Assembly (NCBI RefSeq): GCF_031157835.1
Contig: NZ_JAVIDR010000014.1
Location: 1-64,000 of the forward strand
Direction: 5' to 3'
Length of the DNA: 64,000 bases
Source: Acinetobacter rudis
GTDB lineage: Bacteria > Pseudomonadota > Gammaproteobacteria > Pseudomonadales > Moraxellaceae
Both the position numbers and the translations under genes were made by a program. The notes under the pieces are model-generated. The model was not told the origin of the DNA. It ran no database searches and worked only from the letters and a program-made list of their open reading frames with translations. This document shows positions 47,093 to 56,155 of this stretch, in pieces (position 1 is the first letter of the stretch; every line of letters starts with the position of its first letter).

Positions 47093-48187
47093 TTAAACAG
47101 ACAACTTCTGACCTTCTTTTAAACAATAAAATGGGTTCATGAGCTTAGATTGCCGTTGTAAGGTCTGTTGTAACTGCTGCTGTGGCAGTTCACGAGGCTC
47201 ATCTGTTAGCTGAAAAGTTCGATAATGTACCGCCAATGAACGCTTAGCTTGTAAATCGATATGGGCTTGAAAGGCATCTTGTGGATTCATATGCATATAA
47301 CGCATGAGTTCTCGAGGCTCATAAGTACCAATAGGTAAAATAGCCAAACGAGCATGCCCTAACCGCTGTTGTATTTGCTTAAAGTGTGGTGAATAGCCAG
47401 TATCTCCAGCAAAGAAACAATGACCATGTTCATTTACTATTGAGAATCCCCCCCATAAAGCAGCATTCTGATCAAGTAAACCTCTTCCTGAACCATGCTG
47501 CGCTGGTGTATACACAATCTTCAAACCATGGAACAGCGCACTTTGCCACCAATCCATCTCAATCACATGCCAACTTTTATCTAGATAATAGGCATTACCT
47601 AAACCTGTATAAATAGGCATAGCAAATTTTTGATGTAACCAACTTAATGTAGCCAAATCCATATGATCATAATGATTATGGCTTAAAAGTACTGCATGAA
47701 TATGAGGTAATTGCTCCAAAGCAATACCTGCAGAAATCACCCGTTTAGGCCCTATCCCCTGACGTGGACTCACATGCTCGCACCATACGGGATCTGTCAA
47801 AAAGTTATATGGGCCAATTTGAATGAGCACTGTTGCATGTCCAACCCACCATACTTGCCAATCATCAAGGCTAGCATGAGGACGATCTTGTGCTAAACCA
47901 TATTCGTTGGCATGTAGATGAGGATTATCTTGTATATCCTCTACATCCCAAGTATTAGATTTACGTAATAACAACCACTTAAATAAAGTCCAGTAGTTAC
48001 GCTCCGTACTACTTGGAATTTCATTTGAGAAACGCTGAGCTGAAGGGTTTACTGCCATAGCAACTTTAGGGACACCCCAAACATGCGCCAAACAATTTGC
48101 AGTCTTTAAGCTATAACTCAATGAGGTCGTCTGTTTTGGTTTGAGAGGCTCAGCCTCTTGTACCGATTGTGTATTTAATTGATTCAT
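47093..48187 (-). CDS. MBL-fold metallohydrolase (NAPE-PLD/UlaG-like)
   Basis: This 364-residue metallo-beta-lactamase-fold protein has the metal motif LLSHNHYDHMDLATL (HxHxDH). A second His is in YTPAQHGSGRG, Asp is in FFAGDTGYSPHF, and His is in LAVHYRTFQLTDEPREL. The sequence is close to the N-acyl-phosphatidylethanolamine phospholipase D group, often annotated as RomA-like outer-membrane-related proteins. An N-terminal ~60-residue extension precedes the domain. The substrate is unknown. Confidence 0.82.
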   Translation of the reverse strand: MNQLNTQSVQEAEPLKPKQTTSLSYSLKTANCLAHVWGVPKVAMAVNPSAQRFSNEIPSSTERNYWTLFKWLLLRKSNTWDVEDIQDNPHLHANEYGLAQDRPHASLDDWQVWWVGHATVLIQIGPYNFLTDPVWCEHVSPRQGIGPKRVISAGIALEQLPHIHAVLLSHNHYDHMDLATLSWLHQKFAMPIYTGLGNAYYLDKSWHVIEMDWWQSALFHGLKIVYTPAQHGSGRGLLDQNAALWGGFSIVNEHGHCFFAGDTGYSPHFKQIQQRLGHARLAILPIGTYEPRELMRYMHMNPQDAFQAHIDLQAKRSLAVHYRTFQLTDEPRELPQQQLQQTLQRQSKLMNPFYCLKEGQKLSV

Positions 48188-48365
48188 TGCCGCCCTTTAA
48201 AGTATACAGCTCGAAGATCAATTGAAGTATACGGGATAATCATCAGAATAAAATCTATCTATGTGACCTACAACTATAATTCAAATTCATCACAATAAAC
48301 TGTATAAACTTGGCAAGTTTTTGAATATTGCTACAGTAAAAAATATTTTATGATTATTTTAAAAT

Positions 48366-48401
48366 AAAAAAGGAGTCGGACATTAGGGACTCACCGACTC
48401 C
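48366..48401 (-). terminator. Terminator of the hca-mhpB operon
   Basis: GGAGTCGG (48372-48379) pairs with CCGACTCC (48394-48401). On the minus strand it is followed by a T-run (plus-strand AAAAAA at 48366-48371), about 30 bases after the hcaD stop. Confidence 0.8.
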
Positions 48402-48429
48402 AAAAACTAAAAATAAACTCAATCAATAA

Positions 48430-49650
48430 TTAACACATTGATTTTAAAGCCAAACTACAATCTAGATGTTGTTCCATTTTAAAGGCTTGTGTGGTATTTA
48501 CCATTTTTTTAAGGTGACGCATTTCCTTCGCAGCATTCACTGCAATGGCAGCGGTAATTACACCATTAGTTACACCAAATAAAATAAAGTTTGAGAGTAC
48601 ACCAGAACTCTCCATTTCTCCACGGACATACCATTGTTCAGCATCCATCGCACCAACAAATTGGAAGTTTGCACCCAATTGATCTGTCCAGAACCAAGGT
48701 GCTTGTTCTGTTAGAGGGCTTGCACCCATAACATGACGAGCAAAACTCTCAGCTTGACGATTAGCATTTTCCCAACTTTCAATGCGTTGCATTTGACCAT
48801 TGGCTAAACGTTGCTTAGCAACATCACCAGCGGCATAAATGTCTGGATCACTGGTTTGCGCAAATTCATTAACAATGATAGCAGCATCCACTTCAAGTCC
48901 AGCATCAACAGCCAACTGTGCATTGGCAACGATACCAATCCCGTAAATCACGGCATCGGCTTCAAGCACTTCACCATTTTGCAATTCAACTTTGACAACC
49001 TCACCGTCTAAATGACAGCTTGCCATATGTGTGTTGAGTAAAATATTGACTCCGTGTTGACGATGCTGCTGCGCCATAAAATCAGTCAATAATTGTGGCG
49101 CACAACGTCCCATCACACGAGGACCGGCTTCAAGTACTGTCACTTGACAGCCTCGGAACTGAGCAGATGAAGCCAACTCTAAACCAATAACACCACCACC
49201 AACTAACACAATACGGCGGCCTGGCTGTAACACAGGAATAAGTGCTTGTGCATCTTCCAAATTACGCAAGGTATAAACATGTTTTTCAAGGGCATCAAGG
49301 GCAGGTAAACGACGTGCAGATCCACCTGTTGCAATTAACAGTTTGTCATAAGCAATACGATCGGCATTAGCCAGCACAACCTGCTTAGCATCACGATCAA
49401 TTGACACAACTGCTGTACCAGAAATATGTCGCACCCCCAAATCTTGCAGCTTCTGTACAGACAAAATTTCGAGTTTAGTATTTTCTGGATCTAAAATAGC
49501 GTCTTTAGACAGAGGTGGACGCTCATAAGGAAGATGGGTCTCATCCCCAATTAGGGTAATTGTGCCTGTATATTGCAAGGCACGTAACTGTAAAATAGCG
49601 TTGGCCCCTGCTTGACCGGCACCAATAATGACAATATTTTTAATGCTCAT
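48430..49650 (-). CDS. hcaD: Ferredoxin-NAD+ reductase of the ring-hydroxylating dioxygenase
   Basis: This 406-residue FAD/NAD(P)-dependent reductase of the oxygenase-coupled type (HcaD/BphA4) feeds electrons from NADH to the Rieske ferredoxin. The FAD loop is VIIGAGQAGANAILQLR, the NAD loop is RRIVLVGGGVIGLELAS, and the second FAD motif is IYAAGDVAKQRL. The C-terminal reductase domain contains WFWTDQLGANFQFVG. It is the last gene of the operon, overlaps mhpB by 11 bases, and precedes a terminator. Confidence 0.9.
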   Translation of the reverse strand: MSIKNIVIIGAGQAGANAILQLRALQYTGTITLIGDETHLPYERPPLSKDAILDPENTKLEILSVQKLQDLGVRHISGTAVVSIDRDAKQVVLANADRIAYDKLLIATGGSARRLPALDALEKHVYTLRNLEDAQALIPVLQPGRRIVLVGGGVIGLELASSAQFRGCQVTVLEAGPRVMGRCAPQLLTDFMAQQHRQHGVNILLNTHMASCHLDGEVVKVELQNGEVLEADAVIYGIGIVANAQLAVDAGLEVDAAIIVNEFAQTSDPDIYAAGDVAKQRLANGQMQRIESWENANRQAESFARHVMGASPLTEQAPWFWTDQLGANFQFVGAMDAEQWYVRGEMESSGVLSNFILFGVTNGVITAAIAVNAAKEMRHLKKMVNTTQAFKMEQHLDCSLALKSMC

Positions 49651-50620
49651 CTGCAGAATTTCCTGAAGTTAAAACGGCTGAAACAATACCAAAGCCTGCA
49701 ATCCACTCACTGATTGCTTGGTAGCAATGAGTCGTCATACGATAGTCACCAAGTTCACTCAAAGCAGCAAATGCCGCCATCCAACAACGAACCTCTTGAC
49801 CACCTCGACCGCCTTGCTCACGAATTTGCTGTTCAGTCATTGCTTCTATAGCCGCAAAATCAGCACGGGCAAAAATATCAAGTAAAGCATGATCCCACTC
49901 TGGATTAAGTGGTACAGCAACACTTTTATCTCCAGCTGCAAGCTTCTGGCCAACTGCAATGATTTTTCCTTGTCGAGCAGCACGTGCTTCATGACTTGGA
50001 TTACGTCCAGCAATCAAAAACTCTTCAACTTCAGCTGGAACACTACCCATCTGAGGTGTTGGTGGATCATGAGATAACCCACCAGTACCTAGGATTAAAA
50101 CTCGTTCGCTAGTTAAATCTAAGCTTTTAATAAAACGACCTATTGCACGCCCTAGTGCCACAGTACGTTGAGTTGTTGGCATAGGTGATGCAGCACTGTT
50201 AATAAACACTGGAATCACTGGATAACGGTCTAGTTGGCCCGAACACAAAAAATGTAAAGGCTGGGTAACCCCATGATCAGCCTGCATACGATACGAATAC
50301 GACAGATCAACACCATCTTTCAATACATGACGAACCAGACTTAAAGCGGTCTGTTCAGGCACATTAAGCCGTCCAGGACCATAATCCCAATCACCAGCCG
50401 CTGTCGCGCGAATACCGGCACAAAAACTTGGCATAAGATCATAGAAAAAACCATTAAAATGGTCTGGACCAAAAGCAATAATCAGTGTTGGATCATAATC
50501 CTCAACCTGTTTTGCCATTGTCGCAAAAGTTTCACGAACTTGTCGTTCCTGAGCTTGATCTTGTGGCTTGGCAAACTCCATTAAAGGACTGTGCGAAGCA
50601 CAAATCAGTTTTACCGCCAT
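49640..50620 (-). CDS. mhpB: 2,3-dihydroxyphenylpropionate 1,2-dioxygenase (extradiol)
   Basis: This 326-residue LigB-type non-heme iron dioxygenase opens 2,3-dihydroxyphenylpropionate (or the cinnamate analogue) at the meta position. I chose ATG 50620 with AGGGG eight bases upstream; the longer form from 50647 lacks a ribosome site. Motifs are ICASHSPLMEFAKP, IAFGPDHFNGFFYDLMP, ADHGVTQPLHFL and LGTGGLSHDPPTPQ, matching MhpB/MpcI. Unusually, it sits between hcaB and hcaD inside the upper-pathway operon and overlaps hcaD. Confidence 0.93.
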   Translation of the reverse strand: MAVKLICASHSPLMEFAKPQDQAQERQVRETFATMAKQVEDYDPTLIIAFGPDHFNGFFYDLMPSFCAGIRATAAGDWDYGPGRLNVPEQTALSLVRHVLKDGVDLSYSYRMQADHGVTQPLHFLCSGQLDRYPVIPVFINSAASPMPTTQRTVALGRAIGRFIKSLDLTSERVLILGTGGLSHDPPTPQMGSVPAEVEEFLIAGRNPSHEARAARQGKIIAVGQKLAAGDKSVAVPLNPEWDHALLDIFARADFAAIEAMTEQQIREQGGRGGQEVRCWMAAFAALSELGDYRMTTHCYQAISEWIAGFGIVSAVLTSGNSADEH

Positions 50621-50693
50621 AATTGATTCCCCTATTCCCAACGACATCTAAATGCCGCATCATCCATTGCGTTTTACTTTAAGGTTCAAATAC

Positions 50694-51506
50694 TTAGTCT
50701 AAGAAACCAGCACGAGGTTGACGTAAGCCACGGATTCCTAAACCACAATCCGCATTGATTAATACACCTGTCAGTGGGCGATTATTTTCACGCGATGCCA
50801 ACAATACATAACTTCCAGTCATATCTTCTGGCTCTGGCAAAAACTGTAAAGGCATGCCTTCACCAATTTTGCTCATATCACGACCATCAAGTAAGCCTTT
50901 GTCCTGCTGACCTAAACTTGCAGCACCTTTAATATTGACATTCATCCCTGATGGTGCGACAGCATTGACTCGAATTTTAGGGGCTAACTCATAGGCAAGC
51001 TCTTTCATTACTCCAACACCTGCATGTTTCGAAGCAGTGTAAATGGGTCCACCACCTGAAGAATAAAGCGCAGCATTAGAGAGTGTTAAGATGATTGAAC
51101 CTTCCGATTTAGTCAGTGGTTCAAGCGCAGCCTTGGCACCTAAAATCAGAGATTTGGTATTAATAGCCATAATCTCATCAAAGGCATTTTCCAATTGCTC
51201 ACCTGTCATATGCACGATATCGGCATAATGATCCCAAATTCCCGCATTGGCGATAAAACAATCTAATCGACCATAATGAGCAACTGTTGCTTCAACCGCA
51301 CGCAAATTATCTGCATAAACGGTTACATCACCAGCAATTGCCAAAACCTTATCACCAAAGCGTTCAACCAATGCGTCGACTTTAGCTTGAGAGCGTTGTA
51401 AAACTGACACTTTGGCACCTTCTGCCAAAAAGCGTTCAACCAACGCCAACCCCAAACCTGAACCACCACCAGTGATCAGTACGACTTGGTCTTTGACCCA
51501 GCTCAT
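50694..51506 (-). CDS. hcaB: cis-Dihydrodiol dehydrogenase (SDR)
   Basis: This 270-residue short-chain dehydrogenase oxidises the cis-dihydrodiol of phenylpropionate/cinnamate to the catechol-type 2,3-diol with NAD+. The glycine motif is TGGGSGLGLAL, NAG is in FIANAGIWDHY, and the catalytic Ser-Tyr-Lys are in LTLSNAALYSSGGGPIYTASKHAG. The C-terminal PEDMTGSYVLLASRENNRPLT is typical of the HcaB/BphB group. The length equals E. coli HcaB. It overlaps hcaC by four bases. Confidence 0.92.
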   Translation of the reverse strand: MSWVKDQVVLITGGGSGLGLALVERFLAEGAKVSVLQRSQAKVDALVERFGDKVLAIAGDVTVYADNLRAVEATVAHYGRLDCFIANAGIWDHYADIVHMTGEQLENAFDEIMAINTKSLILGAKAALEPLTKSEGSIILTLSNAALYSSGGGPIYTASKHAGVGVMKELAYELAPKIRVNAVAPSGMNVNIKGAASLGQQDKGLLDGRDMSKIGEGMPLQFLPEPEDMTGSYVLLASRENNRPLTGVLINADCGLGIRGLRQPRAGFLD

Positions 51507-51835
51507 GCCGGTACTCCTGCCATGTCTACATAAAGTGCACCATCCTCAACCTGTACTGGGAAAGTTTGAATTGGATCAGTTGCAGGTAAACAAAGGGCTT
51601 GTCCTGTTTTCAAACAAAAACGTGCTGAATGTAAAGGGCACTCAACCGTACCATCATCTTCTAAATAGCCTTCAGACATTGAAGCATTACCATGTGAGCA
51701 ACGGTCATTCATAGCGAAGTATTCACCGCCGTTATTAAACACAGCCAGTGCTTCAATACCATTGACACCACAATCTACTTTGATTGCTTCGCCTTCATCT
51801 AACTCGCCAATTTGGCAAACAAAAATCTTTTCCAT
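51503..51835 (-). CDS. hcaC: Rieske-type ferredoxin component
   Basis: This 110-residue [2Fe-2S] Rieske ferredoxin carries electrons from HcaD to the oxygenase. The cluster ligands are in CSHGNASMSEG and CPLHSARFCL (C-x-H...C-x2-H). The N-terminal VCQIGELDEGEAIKVD and C-terminal PVQVEDGALYVDM are typical. Its start overlaps the hcaF stop by one base. Confidence 0.93.
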   Translation of the reverse strand: MEKIFVCQIGELDEGEAIKVDCGVNGIEALAVFNNGGEYFAMNDRCSHGNASMSEGYLEDDGTVECPLHSARFCLKTGQALCLPATDPIQTFPVQVEDGALYVDMAGVPA

Positions 51836-52353
51836 TAGAAAAACACACTGAGGTTATGAGAAGTATAAGTGACCTGATCAAGAGTGATCTTGCGATTAAA
51901 GATTTGCCAACCAAGGCCACCTTCAACACGACGCAATTTATCTAAACGTTTACCAACATAGAAAGTCACATCTTTCTCTTTTTGAGTTCTATAGAGTAAG
52001 TAAGCAACATGAACGTCATATTCACCTTCAACTTCGGTCGGTTCTACACGAATATTCGTCACCATATGTGTCGTACGAGATGGAGGTTCTTCCGCCCAAG
52101 CCATACCTGTTTCTAGACGTGCAACTCGGCGTTCTAACAGATGCTTGTTATCGTTAAATACCCAAGTTGTTGGTAATTCAAGATGACGACGACGATCACG
52201 TGTTTGTGCATTCGGCGTAGTACGCAAGGTATAAGAAATATCTTCAGCTAAAACATCGAGCCACTCACGAAAGCGCCACTCATCAAGTAAGGCAGCTTCT
52301 TGATAGAGAAATTGACTAATTTCGTGATGCAATTCCATTGATACTTGACTCAT
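51835..52353 (-). CDS. hcaF: Aromatic-ring-hydroxylating dioxygenase beta subunit
   Basis: This 172-residue small subunit has the same length as E. coli HcaF. The ring_hydroxyl_B fold is indicated by [44 protein letters not shown] and [16 protein letters not shown]. It is structural and helps assemble the alpha3beta3 oxygenase. Its start overlaps the hcaE stop by four bases (ATGA). Confidence 0.93.
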   Translation of the reverse strand: MSQVSMELHHEISQFLYQEAALLDEWRFREWLDVLAEDISYTLRTTPNAQTRDRRRHLELPTTWVFNDNKHLLERRVARLETGMAWAEEPPSRTTHMVTNIRVEPTEVEGEYDVHVAYLLYRTQKEKDVTFYVGKRLDKLRRVEGGLGWQIFNRKITLDQVTYTSHNLSVFF

Positions 52354-53717
52354 TTCATTAGCTCCTGCTCATATGCCTCAGCGGCTTTTTCGACTTCTTC
52401 CCAAGTCTCATTGATCAATAAATCTGCCCAACGACGATACATACCACGTGCTGCTGTCTCTGAGAAAATATAGTTAGTGATGCCTGGAATACCATCTTCA
52501 CGTACTTTTTCATTACCAAGCCCCATTTCCATAATCAATGGGTTTTGACGTGCTTTAAAACCACGTAATACTTTTTGAATTTCAATCCAGTTTTCTGAGT
52601 CATCTTGCTCCAAGAAACCAGCAGGACCAAAAGCACGTGTTGCTGAACGTTCAAATGCTTCTTTCACATCTTGTGGCGCATCTGCATCAGCAATACAAAA
52701 TGCCCAAACTTCAGTTTTGTTTGGACCACGTGGATGCCATACACGTAAAGTCGCAGTACCGTTCAACCATGAAAGTGTTGGGAACATCGTGTTGTGCCCA
52801 GCCAAACGTAAAGCACGAATTTCACCTAAACGGTCTTTAACTTCGTCGTAGGTTTCGCGGAAATAGTTAGCTACTTCACCATCTACCCATACGTTTGCAT
52901 CTGGTTTTTCAGTAAAGAAGAAACCTGAACCATGACCACGTTGGCCATATTGAATTGCATCTTTTGCAGTTTCCCATACAGGGCGAGCTGTTTGAGCTGA
53001 ACCTAATTGTTTAGATCCATCATCATCAGGTTTTGCACCTAAAACTTGAATTGCAGACGCATGAGAGAACAAAGCATGGTACTGGTCAGAAGCAAATTGT
53101 TCTGCTGCAAATTTCCAGTTACAGTCAATTTCCCACTTATGTACACCACCAATGATTTCTGTTCCACCTGGACGACGATCTAAAACACCGTCTAAATACC
53201 AAGCGATATCACCCATGTATTCATCTAAGTTTGGCGTTGTTTCATCCCAGCAACCAAAAATTAAACCTTTGTACGATTCAACACGGTTAACTTCAATCAG
53301 GCCCCATTTTTCTTTACAGGCACCTTGAGGAAATGCACGATCTTCTAAAGGAATATCCTTCAAGCTACCATCTGTGCCATACGACCAACCATGATACGGA
53401 CAAGTAAATGCACGTGTATTACCACAATCTGCATAACTCACACGCATAGAGCGATGACGACATTGGTTTAATAATGCCTTAATTGAACCATCTTTTTGAC
53501 GGACAACAATAATTGGGTCTTCACCCATGTAGGTATTAAAGAAATCGCCCGCTTTGGGAATTTGACTCTCATGACAGAGGAATAACCAAGTACGACCGAA
53601 GACTCGTTCTAATTCAAGTTCATAGATCGCTGGATCTGTATAAATAGAAGGAACAATACGTCCATTTTTGGCATCAACTAAACTGTCGATATTGAGGGCT
53701 TCAATTCTATTTTCCAT
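52350..53717 (-). CDS. hcaE: 3-phenylpropionate/cinnamate dioxygenase alpha subunit
   Basis: This 455-residue catalytic subunit (453 in E. coli HcaE) adds O2 across ring carbons 2 and 3. The Rieske cluster is in [12 protein letters not shown] and [11 protein letters not shown]. The mononuclear iron ligands are in [11 protein letters not shown] (D/H-x4-H), with the third carboxylate expected in [11 protein letters not shown]. The alpha subunit is of the biphenyl/phenylpropionate class and not the benzoate class. As first gene of the operon it is divergent from a LysR gene 216 bases away. The substrate is inferred from the operon, especially mhpB. Confidence 0.9.
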   Translation of the reverse strand: MENRIEALNIDSLVDAKNGRIVPSIYTDPAIYELELERVFGRTWLFLCHESQIPKAGDFFNTYMGEDPIIVVRQKDGSIKALLNQCRHRSMRVSYADCGNTRAFTCPYHGWSYGTDGSLKDIPLEDRAFPQGACKEKWGLIEVNRVESYKGLIFGCWDETTPNLDEYMGDIAWYLDGVLDRRPGGTEIIGGVHKWEIDCNWKFAAEQFASDQYHALFSHASAIQVLGAKPDDDGSKQLGSAQTARPVWETAKDAIQYGQRGHGSGFFFTEKPDANVWVDGEVANYFRETYDEVKDRLGEIRALRLAGHNTMFPTLSWLNGTATLRVWHPRGPNKTEVWAFCIADADAPQDVKEAFERSATRAFGPAGFLEQDDSENWIEIQKVLRGFKARQNPLIMEMGLGNEKVREDGIPGITNYIFSETAARGMYRRWADLLINETWEEVEKAAEAYEQELMK

Positions 53718-53933
53718 TTAAACTCTCCATAGTATCCTCAGCAAGAAAAATCAAAAAGATTCATTTTGGGATAATATGGATTTAAGCCTGATGTCTGAGA
53801 AATATATTTTATATATGCACCTATAGCTGTTAACGATTATAGTGCGATAGATTTATCTCCAAATAATCAGATATGCTAGGCCTATAATATATTTAGGTGT
53901 ACTTATTTATAATAGGTCAAATAGGATAACCAA
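53718..53933. promoter_or_regulatory. Divergent control region between hcaE and its LysR regulator
   Basis: These 216 bases separate hcaE (minus) from a LysR gene (plus), the standard arrangement for LysR autoregulation and activation. An inverted repeat CACCTA (53818-53823) / TAGGTG (53894-53899) is present, but I cannot show it is the operator. Confidence 0.5.
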
Positions 53934-54833
53934 ATGGAATTACGTCACCTTCGTTATTTTGTTACTGTTGCTGAAGAGCTAAATTTTAGTAAAGCTGCAT
54001 TACGCTTACATACTGCACAACCCTCTTTGAGCCAACAAATTAAAGATTTGGAAAAACGACTTGGCATCCAATTATTTAATCGAACTAAACGCAAAGTAGA
54101 ACTAACCTCTGAAGGTGAATCTTTTCTTCCTTATGCACAGTCCACCTTATTACAAGCTGACCTCACCATACAAAAAACACAAAAAGTAGCCAATGAACTG
54201 AGTAATTGTTTGAGTATTAGTTTTGGACCTGTTGCAGAATTAAAAATATTTCCTAATATTTTACCAAGCTTGAGATTTGACTATCCCGACCTCAAACTCA
54301 ATCTACAAAGTATGAATGAAATTCAACAACAGAAGGCTTTAGAGGCAGGACAAATTGATATTGGCTTCATCCGAGAAAATTTAACAGGCCCAGATTTACG
54401 CAGCTGCCTATTGTTTCGCGAGAAATTAATTTTTCTTTTACCAAAAACTCATCCACTTTGTCGGTATGAAACCATCCCAATTCGCGCCTTAGATCATGAA
54501 GCATTAATTATTGCTTCTGTTGAACATGCACCAACATTGCATCGTTCAGTCATGCACTTTGCAAAACAGCATAATATTAAGTTCAACTTCATTCAGCATG
54601 CAGGAAATATTTTATTTAATATCAACTCAGTAAATATGGGTCTAGGCTGCGCTATCTTACCAAGCTACATTGAACCCATGATTAAAAACCACCCGAATAT
54701 TGCAATTCGCTCATTAGAAATAGAGCCACCTTTAATTGACTTATTTATGAGCTATAACACCAAGAACAATCAGAAAAACATCGAAATATTTATTAATGCT
54801 ATTCAAAATAAAAAGTTTCAGCAGCTAAGTTAA
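53934..54833 (+). CDS. hcaR: LysR-family regulator of the hca operon (HcaR-like)
   Basis: This 299-residue LysR protein starts MELRHLRYFVTVAEELNF and has the HTH AALRLHTAQPSLSQQIKDLE, very close to the BenM/CatM/HcaR group. The effector domain spans about residues 90-295. It faces hcaE across 216 bases and precedes mhpC in the same direction, which supports control of phenylpropionate genes. E. coli HcaR is also LysR-type, but the symbol here rests on context and general family likeness. Confidence 0.75.
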   Translation: MELRHLRYFVTVAEELNFSKAALRLHTAQPSLSQQIKDLEKRLGIQLFNRTKRKVELTSEGESFLPYAQSTLLQADLTIQKTQKVANELSNCLSISFGPVAELKIFPNILPSLRFDYPDLKLNLQSMNEIQQQKALEAGQIDIGFIRENLTGPDLRSCLLFREKLIFLLPKTHPLCRYETIPIRALDHEALIIASVEHAPTLHRSVMHFAKQHNIKFNFIQHAGNILFNINSVNMGLGCAILPSYIEPMIKNHPNIAIRSLEIEPPLIDLFMSYNTKNNQKNIEIFINAIQNKKFQQLS

Positions 54834-55045
54834 TATGCTGCTGAGACTATATAAAAAACAGATTGTTTAAAATAAAAATAATATTAGTCATTTTAACCAG
54901 ACTCTACCATTATCATAATTACAGTGTATGTTGCTGAGGTTGAATATATTGCATTATCGATCTTTTAAATAAAGCTCGAACATAATCAAATTATGCAATT
55001 CTATCAACTGAGTCTCAATCATCTAGATACATGAAAGGAACTTAT

Positions 55046-55903
55046 ATGAGCGCAATGGATATTCCGAACTATCAAACTGATGCATTTTTCGGACTACAAG
55101 ATCAATGGTTAGAAACTGCAACAGGTGAATTAACGCATTACCATGAAGTGGGTGAAGGTACACCTATCTTGTTTTTACATGGTTCTGGTACAGGTGTATC
55201 TGCAGCAGCGAACTGGTGGTTAAATCTGAATGATATTGCGCAAGTAGGTCATTGTTACGCTATCGACTCCATTGGTTATGGTCAGACAGTTGTTGCACCT
55301 GGTACCGCTTATGGTATTAAAGCATGGGTTGAACATGCAATCCGTTTTCTTGATGCAAAAGGCATTGAAAAAACATGGGTTGTTGGCAACTCACTTGGCG
55401 GCTGGCTCGCATTTCAAATGGCACTTGATTATCCAGAACGACTGCTGGGTATTATCTCAATGGGTACAGGCGGTGCAAAACAAACTGCTGCATTAAAACA
55501 ACATTCAAATCCAGAGTTATCGCCTGCGGGTATTAAAAAGACCTTAGAGATGTTTGTGGTTGATAAAACCCTCATTACTGATGAACTGGTCAAAGTACGT
55601 TTTGATGCTGCAAAAAATGACTATGCTTCAGACCGCTTACTTGAGGTTGTTGGTGCTCGTGATCGTGACCGTTTTGAATTCCCTCTAGATTTTGAAAAAA
55701 TGAAAGATATTCAAATACCTGTACTCCTTATTCATGGCGTACAAGATGTGGTTATTCCTGTAAGCCGTAGTTGGGATATCTTGAATACCGTGCCTCATGC
55801 CGATGCACACATCTTTAACCAATGTGGTCATTGGTCACAAGTTGAAAAATCTGTCGAGTTTAATCAGATCGTTTGTAATTATTTAACTCAACACGGCATT
55901 TAA
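55046..55903 (+). CDS. mhpC: 2-hydroxy-6-oxonona-2,4-dienedioate hydrolase
   Basis: This 285-residue alpha/beta-hydrolase cleaves the meta-ring-fission product to 2-hydroxypenta-2,4-dienoate and succinate (or fumarate from the cinnamate branch). The start is ATG 55046 with AAGGA six bases upstream; ATG 55031 is the alternative. The oxyanion motif is FLHGSGTGVSAAANW, the nucleophile Ser is in VVGNSLGGWLAF, Asp is in LLIHGVQDVVIP, and His is in NQCGHWSQVE. The length matches E. coli MhpC (288). It stands apart from mhpB and mhpDFE. Confidence 0.92.
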   Translation: MSAMDIPNYQTDAFFGLQDQWLETATGELTHYHEVGEGTPILFLHGSGTGVSAAANWWLNLNDIAQVGHCYAIDSIGYGQTVVAPGTAYGIKAWVEHAIRFLDAKGIEKTWVVGNSLGGWLAFQMALDYPERLLGIISMGTGGAKQTAALKQHSNPELSPAGIKKTLEMFVVDKTLITDELVKVRFDAAKNDYASDRLLEVVGARDRDRFEFPLDFEKMKDIQIPVLLIHGVQDVVIPVSRSWDILNTVPHADAHIFNQCGHWSQVEKSVEFNQIVCNYLTQHGI

Positions 55904-55917
55904 ACTATATAGATCCA

Positions 55918-55947
55918 TTTAATTTGCATATTAATATGCAAATTAAA
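55918..55947. repeat. 30-bp perfect palindrome after mhpC
   Basis: The sequence from 55918 to 55947 is identical to its reverse complement (half-site TTTAATTTGCATATT). It lies 15 bases after the mhpC stop and before the terminator. It has no T-run and is AT-rich, so it may be a cruciform or protein-binding site. Confidence 0.8.
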
Positions 55948-55982
55948 CACAATAAGATCATTTATTTCTCGATCAACCCTTT

Positions 55983-56014
55983 GGCTTACTTCCATCAAAG
56001 TAAGCCTTTTTTTA
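55983..56014 (+). terminator. Terminator of mhpC
   Basis: GGCTTACT (55983-55990) pairs with AGTAAGCC (55999-56006) and is followed by seven T. Confidence 0.85.
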
Positions 56015-56155
56015 TTTAAAGATCTTTATTAATAGATAATATAATTTTCAATATCTTTATTTTGAATTATTCCAGTGTTTTTAAAATAATATAATTACTA
56101 CAAAGTATGCAAAATACTTTTAATCCAAATTCAGGAAAGGAAATAGGATATACAC

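Noticed and set aside
52350-53717. HcaE as a benzoate (BenA) or anthranilate dioxygenase
   Set aside because: The operon carries a separate ferredoxin and reductase, a dihydrodiol dehydrogenase of HcaB/BphB type and MhpB, which fit the phenylpropionate class rather than the two-component benzoate class.
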